Positions 58,258 to 64,000 of a stretch of 64,000 bases of DNA are shown one piece after another. The DNA is from Flavobacteriales bacterium (GTDB taxonomy: Bacteria; Bacteroidota; Bacteroidia; Flavobacteriales_F; PHOS-HE28). How positions within the stretch are numbered: the stretch's first letter is position 1; the number at the start of each line of letters is the position of its first letter. Below the pieces are notes generated by a model. That model was given only the letters and a program-made list of their open reading frames with translations, did not search any database and had not been told where the DNA came from. The DNA is taken from NCBI GenBank assembly GCA_016715895.1, contig JADJXH010000004.1:558001-622000 (forward strand). Reading direction: 5' to 3'. A program made the translations under genes and the position numbers.

Positions 58258-59550
58258 ATGAGGACCGCGGCGGGCATCGCGGTGCTGGTGGGGTTCACGA
58301 CCATCGTGCACGCCCAGGCGGGACCGCGTGCCGTGCTGGACGACTTCACCACCGGCCACCTCGCGCTGGCCCCGGAACCCTTCGCGCTGGACCTGCGCGA
58401 ACGCCTGGCCCTGGTGCCGAGTGACAGCGTGCTGGCGGCGCAGGAGCGCTTCTTCCGCGAACAGCAGCACCGCTTGAGCACGGTGGAAGCGCACGGGGCG
58501 ACGCAGGAGGAAGGCCTGCTGCTGGACCTCGCCCGGTTCGAGACCGCGCACCAGCTGGAGCGCATCGCGCTGGAGCGGCGCTGGACCGCGGCCGGTCGCC
58601 CGATGCCCGTGAACGGCGTGCACGACCTGCCGGACGCGGCGGACTGGTACCGCCTGCTCGTGCGGCGCTTCACCGGCTATGCGCGCACGCCGCAGGAGCT
58701 GATCGCGTTCGGCGAAGCGGAGGTGGAACGCTGCCACCGCGCGATCGAACGGCTGCACGCGCAGCTCGGCGGCGCACCCGGGCCCGCGTGGATCACCGAC
58801 AAGGCGGAGATGCTGTGGCGCTTCGCCCGGCTGGACAGCACCGTGCGCGCGCACCTCGCCCACCTCGTCGGGCCGGTGGAGGTGCCGCCCGTGGCCGCCA
58901 TGGAATGGCCCGGGGCCGATGCGCACACCCCGCCGGGCATCTACCTCTCCCGCGACGACAATGCCTATGGCGCGGACGTGTTCCAGTTCAACTTCCACCT
59001 CGGCCGCTTCGATGCCCGGGCCCTGGACTGGATCTACCTGCACGAGTCCATCCCCGGCCACCACCTGCAATGGAGCCTGCGCCAGGCCACCGCGGCTGAC
59101 GACCTGCGCGTCCACCTGCTGTACCCCGGCAACTTCGAGGGCTGGGCCTGCTATGTGGAATACGCCGGGAAGGAGCTGGGTGCGTACGCGGATCCCGTGC
59201 AGGAGCTCGGCAAATGGGAATGGGACCTGGTGCGTTCCGTGCGTGTGGTGCTCGATGCGGGCATCCACGGCCTTGGGTGGTCCCGTGCGGAAGCGATGGC
59301 GTATTGGGAGCGGCACATCCCGGGCCGGCCTGATCTGGCGGAACGGGAGGTGACCCGCGTGACGCACTGGGCGGCGCAGGCCCTGAGCTACAAGGTGGGC
59401 GCCGACGCGATCCAGCGCCTGCGCGACCGCCTTGCGGAAGCGCTGGGTCCGCGCTTCGATGCGGCCCGCTTCCACCGCACCTTCCTGGACCTGGGCATGG
59501 TGCCGCTGCCCGTCGCCGAGACGCACCTGACCAGGACCCTGAGCCCATGA
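58258..59550 (+). CDS. DUF885 family metallopeptidase-like lipoprotein or secreted enzyme
   Basis: A 430-residue protein with signal peptide MRTAAGIAVLVGFTTIVHAQ. The family motif LHESIPGHHLQWSLRQ (about 261-276), an HExxH-like metal site, and the downstream NFEGWACYVEYAGKELG, which supplies a further acidic ligand, are both present. Members are thought to be carboxypeptidase-like zinc enzymes; the substrate is unknown. It overlaps the hydrolase stop by 4 bp and the next start by 4 bp, so it is embedded in the secreted-hydrolase operon and may digest peptides outside the inner membrane. Confidence 0.88.
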   Translation: MRTAAGIAVLVGFTTIVHAQAGPRAVLDDFTTGHLALAPEPFALDLRERLALVPSDSVLAAQERFFREQQHRLSTVEAHGATQEEGLLLDLARFETAHQLERIALERRWTAAGRPMPVNGVHDLPDAADWYRLLVRRFTGYARTPQELIAFGEAEVERCHRAIERLHAQLGGAPGPAWITDKAEMLWRFARLDSTVRAHLAHLVGPVEVPPVAAMEWPGADAHTPPGIYLSRDDNAYGADVFQFNFHLGRFDARALDWIYLHESIPGHHLQWSLRQATAADDLRVHLLYPGNFEGWACYVEYAGKELGAYADPVQELGKWEWDLVRSVRVVLDAGIHGLGWSRAEAMAYWERHIPGRPDLAEREVTRVTHWAAQALSYKVGADAIQRLRDRLAEALGPRFDAARFHRTFLDLGMVPLPVAETHLTRTLSP

Positions 59551-60461
59551 CCATGAGGACCGTGAAGCCCCTGCTCGTGCTGATCCCGTTCGCCGCCTGC
59601 GTGTTCCCTGACCGCGGGCCGGCCGCCTCCGATGCGCCGGTGGCGCACCCGGCCGATACCGTGCTGCTGCACGAGGCCGGCGTGGAGAACGCCTATCCCC
59701 GGCTCTCGGCGGACGGCCGGCGCATCCTGTACCAGAGCGACCGCACGGGCACCTGGCAACTGTTCATCATGGACCTGGCCACCGGCGCGCAGCAGCGCAT
59801 CACGCACGATGCCCACAACAACAACTTCGTCGATTGGAGCGCGGACAACGAATGGGTGGCCTTCGTGAGCGACCGCGACGGCAACGAGGAGATCTACCGC
59901 ATGCGCACCGATGGCAGCGCGCTGGAGCGGCTCACGGACCACGCCGCGCGCGACATCCACCCCTACTTCAGCCCCGATGGGCGGTACCTGCTGTTCAACA
60001 GCACGCGAGGGAACGGCTCGCTGGACGTGTACCGCCTCGACCTCGGCTCGCGCGAGGTGTTGCGCCTCACCGACACGCCGATGGAGGAGACCTGTGCGCG
60101 GTACGCACCGGACATGAAGCACATCGTGCTCCTGCGCAACGACGCGACCAGCGACGACGTGGTGATCCTCGACCTCACGACCGGGCTGGTGGACAACCTG
60201 ACGCGCACGCCGACGGTGACCGATGGCTGGCCGATGTACAGTGCGGACGGCCGGTGGATCTACTACAGCACCATGGCGGGCGGCCGGCACAGCATCCACC
60301 GCGTGCATCCGGACGGTACGGGGGACGAGACCCTCACACACGCCGCACCAGGCGAGGAGGATGGGCGCGCCTTCATCGGCCGGGATGGGAAGACCCTGAT
60401 CTACAACAAGCGGCACCACGGCGCGATCGACATCCGCCGGCTGGTCATCGACATCCCCTGA
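59547..60461 (+). CDS. TolB-like WD40/PD40 beta-propeller lipoprotein
   Basis: A 304-residue protein. The lipobox PFAAC suggests a lipidated cysteine near residue 18. Five to six PD40 blades follow: YPRLSADGRRILYQSDRTG, DWSADNEWVAFVSDRDGNEE, PYFSPDGRYLLFNSTRGN, MYSADGRWIYYSTMAGG and others, each with the DG-R or SDRDG turns of TolB C-terminal propellers. It would be a periplasmic or surface scaffold, or a sensor of the neighbouring hydrolases' products. It starts inside the DUF885 stop (ATGA); a second ATG at 59553 is possible. Confidence 0.88.
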   Translation: MTMRTVKPLLVLIPFAACVFPDRGPAASDAPVAHPADTVLLHEAGVENAYPRLSADGRRILYQSDRTGTWQLFIMDLATGAQQRITHDAHNNNFVDWSADNEWVAFVSDRDGNEEIYRMRTDGSALERLTDHAARDIHPYFSPDGRYLLFNSTRGNGSLDVYRLDLGSREVLRLTDTPMEETCARYAPDMKHIVLLRNDATSDDVVILDLTTGLVDNLTRTPTVTDGWPMYSADGRWIYYSTMAGGRHSIHRVHPDGTGDETLTHAAPGEEDGRAFIGRDGKTLIYNKRHHGAIDIRRLVIDIP

Positions 60462-60464
60462 GCC

Positions 60465-61670
60465 ATGAGGATCCCCGTCCTCTCACTGGCCCTGATAGCG
60501 GCGCTGACCCTTCAGGGCCAATACAGTGGCGACAATGTGCGCTACATGAACATCGCGCTGGAAGAACTGCCTGACGCGCTCAGAAAGGACCCGGGCAGCC
60601 TGCTCCTCGATGTGCGGTCCGTGGCCGAGTTCGGGGACACATGCCCGAATGCCGGTCTGAAGATCGGCCGCTTTCGCGGCGCGGTGAACATCCCGACCGA
60701 TTCGTTCGCGTCCAACTATGAGCGGCTCATCCCTTACCGCCACCGGACCATCTACGTGTACTGCTCACACGGTCAGCGTAGCCGTCACGTGAGCAACCAG
60801 CTGGCGGATAGCGGCTTCACGAAGCTCAAGAACGTCAACGCCGGTCTGAGCCGGTTCTGGCACGAACATCACCACATGAGCGCGGTCCGGTCCCTGGTCG
60901 AGCGCGAGCATCCGGACATGCTCATCAGCACCACCGAGCTATGCGCCAAGCTCCAGGAAGGTGCGCTCGTGGTGGACATACGACCAGACTCGGTGTTCCA
61001 CGGTCTTGGTCCGTACGAGGTTCAACGGGCTCGGGGTCGTGTCCGAGGGGCGCTGCATATCCCGTTCGAGATGCTCGAAGCGCGTGCTGTTGAGCTGCCG
61101 CAGGACCGGCCACTGATCTTCATCGATGCGAACGGTGACCACGCACCTTTGGCCGCCAGGCGAATGCGCGAAAGGGGGCACCCCCTGACGCACGCACTGT
61201 TCGGCGGGTTCGACGTGTTCCGCAACACAGGCCACGACTATTTTCCGTGCGCGGACAAGATCCTGTTGCGACAGGTTCCATACAAGGTCATCCCGATCGA
61301 GGGCCTGGACATGGCCGCGGTAACAGCCAGCGGTGGTGTTGTCTTGGATATCCGTTCGGCCGAGGAGTTCGAGGGCAGGCACGAACGGGTCCGGCTGAAC
61401 TTGGGTCGACTACGCGGGCCGATCAACGCTCCACTGGATGAGATCCTGGCCGGTCGCGCGCCTGCGGACTTGAACAAGGAAACCCCGGTTCTCGTGATGG
61501 GGCGGATGGGTGCTGACACCTACAAAGCGGCCAATGCGCTGCACGCGCGTGGTCACAAGGACGTCACTGTGTTGGACGGAAGCATATGGCACTTGCGCTG
61601 GCACGCGCACAACTTCGCGGGCAAAGAACACATGGAGGAGTTGGTCGAGCGGCCACCCTACGGTCCGTGA
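60465..61670 (+). CDS. Triple rhodanese-domain protein, only the first active
   Basis: A 401-residue protein with a short signal-like start (IPVLSLALIAALTLQGQ). Three rhodanese modules are visible. The first has LLLDVRSVAEFG and the active-site loop VYCSHGQRSRHV with the catalytic Cys (near residue 105). The second (VVDIRPDSVF, IFIDANGDHAPLAARRM) and the third (VLDIRSAEEFEG, VLVMGRMGADTYKAANAL) have lost the cysteine. It probably moves sulfane sulfur or binds small thiols in the periplasm, with modules 2 and 3 structural. It is the last gene of the operon, 3 bp after the propeller gene. Lower G+C than its neighbours. Confidence 0.88.
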   Translation: MRIPVLSLALIAALTLQGQYSGDNVRYMNIALEELPDALRKDPGSLLLDVRSVAEFGDTCPNAGLKIGRFRGAVNIPTDSFASNYERLIPYRHRTIYVYCSHGQRSRHVSNQLADSGFTKLKNVNAGLSRFWHEHHHMSAVRSLVEREHPDMLISTTELCAKLQEGALVVDIRPDSVFHGLGPYEVQRARGRVRGALHIPFEMLEARAVELPQDRPLIFIDANGDHAPLAARRMRERGHPLTHALFGGFDVFRNTGHDYFPCADKILLRQVPYKVIPIEGLDMAAVTASGGVVLDIRSAEEFEGRHERVRLNLGRLRGPINAPLDEILAGRAPADLNKETPVLVMGRMGADTYKAANALHARGHKDVTVLDGSIWHLRWHAHNFAGKEHMEELVERPPYGP

Positions 61671-61780
61671 GACCGCTCCGTGATGGGCCGTGGCTCCAAG
61701 AACCTGTCTTGACCGCGCGCTGCCCACGGGTTGGACAGGCACCACCATACCGGCGGATCGAGGGGACCGAGACCACACGC

Positions 61781-61788
61781 GAGCTTTG
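61781..61788 (+). promoter_or_regulatory. Candidate -7 box (GAGCTTTG) of the glycosyltransferase gene
   Basis: GCTTTG followed by CCCCC and the GTG at 61794: another box 5 nt before a start. Confidence 0.35.
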
Positions 61789-61793
61789 CCCCC

Positions 61794-62792
61794 GTGCCGT
61801 CCATCTCCACGCTCCTCCCCTACCACAACGCCGCCGCCACGCTCGACGCCGCCATCGCCAGCATGGCCGCGCAGACCTTCGCCGACCAGGAGCTGCTGCT
61901 GATCGACAACGCGAGCACGGATGAAGGCCCCGCCATCGCCCGCCGATGGGCCGATCGCGATCCGCGCATCACGCTGCTGCAGGAGCCCCGCCTCGGCATC
62001 GCCTACGCGCTCAACACCGGCCTGGAGCAGGCCCGGGGCCGGTACATCGCCCGCATGGACGCGGACGACATCAGCCACCCCGAACGCCTGGCAAAGCAGC
62101 GGGCCCATCTGGAGGCGCACCCGGAGATCGGCGTGCTGGGCACGGCCACGCGCTTCGTCAGCACCATGCCCGAGCACCGCGGCATGCAGGCCTTCGTGCA
62201 GTGGCAGAACGCCCTGCTGACCCCGCACGACCACTCCGTGAAGCGCTTCGTGGACGCCCCGCTCGCGCACCCCACGGTGCTGTTCCGCAGGCAGCTGGTG
62301 GAACGCCACGGCGCGTACGACACCGGTCCGCTGCCCGAGGACCACGAACTGTGGCTGCGCTGGATGGACGCGGGTGTGCGGATGGCCAAACTACCGGAGG
62401 AACTGCTGACGTGGAACGACCATGCCGAACGGCTCAGCCGCACCCACAGCAACTACGGCATCGACGCCTTCTTCGGTACCAAGGTGCGGTGGTTGGCGCG
62501 CTGGCTGAAGCGCACCCTGAACGGCCGTGCGGTGATCGTCGCGGGCACAAGCGCCTTGTGCCGGCAGCGCGCGCAGCTGCTCGCCGCCGAGGGCATCGCC
62601 ATCGCGGCCTTCACCGACGTGAAGGCGCGTGCGGTGCCGGGCCACGCCTTCGTGCCCAGCGATGCGCTGCCGCCCGCGGGGGAGGCCTTCGTGGTGAGCT
62701 TCATCAGCCAGCGCGGGGCCGGCGATCGCATCGCGGCGTACCTCGGCTCACGCGGCCTGGTGGAGGGCACGGACTTCGTGCTGGCGGCCTGA
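61794..62792 (+). CDS. Family 2 glycosyltransferase
   Basis: A 332-residue GT-A enzyme. The start PSISTLLPYHNAAATLDAAI leads to LLIDNASTDEGPAIARRW for the nucleotide, ARMDADDISHPERLAKQ with the DxD metal site, and LPEDHELWLRW for the acceptor and base. The last 85 residues (AVIVAGTSALCRQRAQLL, FTDVKARAVPG) look like a small Rossmann-like add-on, which is not usual in GT2. It uses an NDP-sugar, probably for a surface polysaccharide. It starts with GTG at 61794, set by the beta-strand of the fold; upstream ATG-free sequence is not protein-like. Confidence 0.9.
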   Translation: MPSISTLLPYHNAAATLDAAIASMAAQTFADQELLLIDNASTDEGPAIARRWADRDPRITLLQEPRLGIAYALNTGLEQARGRYIARMDADDISHPERLAKQRAHLEAHPEIGVLGTATRFVSTMPEHRGMQAFVQWQNALLTPHDHSVKRFVDAPLAHPTVLFRRQLVERHGAYDTGPLPEDHELWLRWMDAGVRMAKLPEELLTWNDHAERLSRTHSNYGIDAFFGTKVRWLARWLKRTLNGRAVIVAGTSALCRQRAQLLAAEGIAIAAFTDVKARAVPGHAFVPSDALPPAGEAFVVSFISQRGAGDRIAAYLGSRGLVEGTDFVLAA

Positions 62793-62813
62793 CGGCCCGC
62801 GCGCCGCACGCTG

Positions 62814-62821
62814 TTCCTTTG
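62814..62821 (+). promoter_or_regulatory. Candidate -7 box (TTCCTTTG) of the aldehyde dehydrogenase gene
   Basis: CCTTTGCGGC then ATG at 62826: the ten bases before the start are the same as before the CoA-transferase gene at 4256. Confidence 0.45.
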
Positions 62822-62825
62822 CGGC

Positions 62826-64000
62826 ATGGAGGCCACCCCGCACACGCACAGCCTGGACCGCATCGCCGCGCTGCGCACGGCGTTCGAGCGGGGCGTGCTG
62901 CGCGATCCGGCGGTGCGCGCGAAGCACCTGCTGCGGCTGGCCGGCGCGCTTCACCGCCACGAGGACGCCGTGCTGGAGGCCATGCGGGCGGACATGGGCA
63001 AGCCGGTGATGGAGGCGTACATCGCCGAAGTGGGGGTGCTGGGCGAGGAGCTGCGGAACGCGGCCCATGAGGTGGCCCGGTGGGCCGCGCCGCGCCCGGT
63101 GCCCACGCCGTTGAAGCTGCAGGTGAGCAGCAGCACCGTGCACCCCTGTCCCCTGGGCGTGGTGCTGGTGGTGGCGCCCTGGAACTACCCGCTGCTGCTG
63201 GTGCTGGGTCCGCTGGCGGCGGCGCTGGCCGCGGGCAACTGCGCGGTGCTCAAACCCAGCGAGGACGCCCCGCGCACGGCGATGCTGGTGGAGCGCCTGG
63301 TGCGCGAGGCCGGCCTGCAGGAGCTGGTGCATGTGGTGCAGGGCGCGGGCCGCGAAGTGCTGCCCCCGCTGCTGGACGCCGTGCGCTTCGACCACGTGTT
63401 CTTCACCGGCAGCGCCGCCGTGGGCGCGCGCATCGCGGCCCAATGCGCGCCGAAGCTGGTGCCCGTCACCCTGGAGCTGGGCGGCAAGAGCCCCGCCATC
63501 GTGGACCGCAGCGCGCACTTGCCGGGCGCGGTGCGCCGCATCGCCTGGAGCAAGTTCTTCAACGCGGGACAGACCTGCGTGAGCGCCGACCATGTGCTGG
63601 TGCACGCCGATCGATACGACGCCTTCCTCCAGGCCTTCCGCGCGGAGGTGGAGCGCATGTTCGGTGCCGACCCGCAGCGCAGCCCCCACCTGGCCCGCAT
63701 CGTGAACGACCGGCGCTGGCAGGTGCTGCGCGGGCACCTGGACCACGGGACGGTGCACCTGGGCGGCGGCCACGACCGCAGCGCGCGCTACATCGCGCCC
63801 ACGGTGCTCACCGACGTGCCGCTGGACAGCCCGCCGATGCGCGAGGAGATCTTCGGCCCCCTCCTGCCGGTGCTGCCCTGGCGCGACCGCGACGAGCTGG
63901 CGGCGCTGACCGCGCGCAACCCCGAGCCGCTGAGCGCCTACCTCTTCGCCCGCGATGCGGGGCTGGAGCGCTGGTTCACGCAGGAGCTGCCCTTCGGCGG
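62826..64000 (+). CDS. Aldehyde dehydrogenase family protein (3' end outside the window)
   Basis: 391 codons are present with no stop before the window ends. It has VVAPWNYPLLLVLGPLAAAL for cofactor binding, LELGGKSPAIV with the general-base Glu (near residue 217) and FNAGQTCVSADHVLV with the catalytic Cys (near 251). EEIFGPLLPV is the conserved downstream motif. The short N-terminus and KLVPVTLELGG pattern resemble the class 3-like, coniferyl/fatty aldehyde dehydrogenases. It oxidises aldehydes to acids with NAD(P)+. It appears to have its own promoter 4 nt before the ATG. Confidence 0.93.
   Translation, partial: MEATPHTHSLDRIAALRTAFERGVLRDPAVRAKHLLRLAGALHRHEDAVLEAMRADMGKPVMEAYIAEVGVLGEELRNAAHEVARWAAPRPVPTPLKLQVSSSTVHPCPLGVVLVVAPWNYPLLLVLGPLAAALAAGNCAVLKPSEDAPRTAMLVERLVREAGLQELVHVVQGAGREVLPPLLDAVRFDHVFFTGSAAVGARIAAQCAPKLVPVTLELGGKSPAIVDRSAHLPGAVRRIAWSKFFNAGQTCVSADHVLVHADRYDAFLQAFRAEVERMFGADPQRSPHLARIVNDRRWQVLRGHLDHGTVHLGGGHDRSARYIAPTVLTDVPLDSPPMREEIFGPLLPVLPWRDRDELAALTARNPEPLSAYLFARDAGLERWFTQELPFG

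Larger units (their letters stand above)
55534..58261 (+). pseudogene. PDZ-alpha/beta-hydrolase gene split by IS copy D
   Basis: The 5' part (55534-55805) encodes a signal peptide (LLLVALALAPACTA) and a PDZ-like segment (RVFLGIRMENLTDDLRRIMG, GWKRGDLLAELGGVGVG). The 3' part (57191-58261) encodes an alpha/beta hydrolase with the nucleophile elbow GHSMGG, EADH and DHGM for Asp and His. Removing the IS and one 8-bp duplication joins the halves in frame (TDA-VFAEL). The product would be a secreted or periplasmic serine hydrolase whose PDZ part may place substrates. The 3' half could still be made from an internal start such as GTG 57239, without export. Downstream genes overlap, so the IS may be polar on them. 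Confidence 0.92.

Overview
The window is a G+C-rich chromosome segment of a Gram-negative bacterium, most likely a member of the Bacteroidota and probably a high-G+C Flavobacteriales lineage. The signs are type IX secretion (T9SS) C-terminal sorting domains on secreted proteins, a lamin-tail surface protein, Bacteroidota-type -7 promoter boxes (TAnnTTTG and variants), a DksA-like protein with a degenerate zinc finger, a Bacteroidota-type DUF885 peptidase, and lpxD for lipid A. No tRNA, rRNA or CRISPR array was found.

Layout. 1-26 kb is mostly core metabolism: the end of the complex I operon (nuoL-nuoM-nuoN), an acetyl-CoA hydrolase/CoA-transferase, a pirin, a YceI protein, a toxin-antitoxin (TA) pair, a possible GNAT-like protein, a type II sulfide:quinone oxidoreductase, ileS, a DksA-like protein with a histone-H1-like tail, lspA, three predicted outer-membrane or secreted proteins, asd, two large secreted proteins and lpxD. 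26-39.5 kb is an accessory, defence-like island: an XRE regulator, a three-gene type III-like restriction-modification operon (mod, AAA/DUF4143 ATPase, res), two RES-domain proteins, a small orphan ORF and a Fic protein. 39.7-47.2 kb is a MarR-regulated tripartite RND efflux operon (adaptor, pump, TolC-like channel). 47.3-50.3 kb holds a small conserved protein, a second TA pair and uvrC. 51.8-64 kb has a 44-bp tandem-repeat array, a fibronectin III protein, an AraC regulator, a tightly overlapping operon of secreted proteins, hydrolase, DUF885 peptidase, beta-propeller protein and triple rhodanese, then a glycosyltransferase and an aldehyde dehydrogenase cut by the window end.

Four nearly identical 1386-bp copies of one IS256-family element sit at 24.6, 41.4, 50.4 and 55.8 kb. 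Only the third has an intact transposase; the others carry one or two single-base indels. The copy at 41.4 kb lies between the efflux adaptor and pump genes. The copy at 55.8 kb splits a PDZ-alpha/beta-hydrolase gene. The flanks of the copies at 24.6 and 50.4 kb are exchanged with each other, which indicates a 24-kb inversion between them.

The most interesting structures are these. (1) Two unrelated TA modules each lie convergent to a core gene (yceI, uvrC), and a second copy of that gene's 3' end sits just upstream of the antitoxin. (2) A 39-bp palindromic repeat is inserted twice, in the same reading frame, inside ileS. (3) A TTTG box lies only 3-6 nt before many start codons, which suggests leaderless mRNAs. 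(4) The low-G+C centre of mod lies exactly where the target-recognition domain should be. (5) The restriction-modification operon has an extra nuclease-like ATPase gene in its middle.
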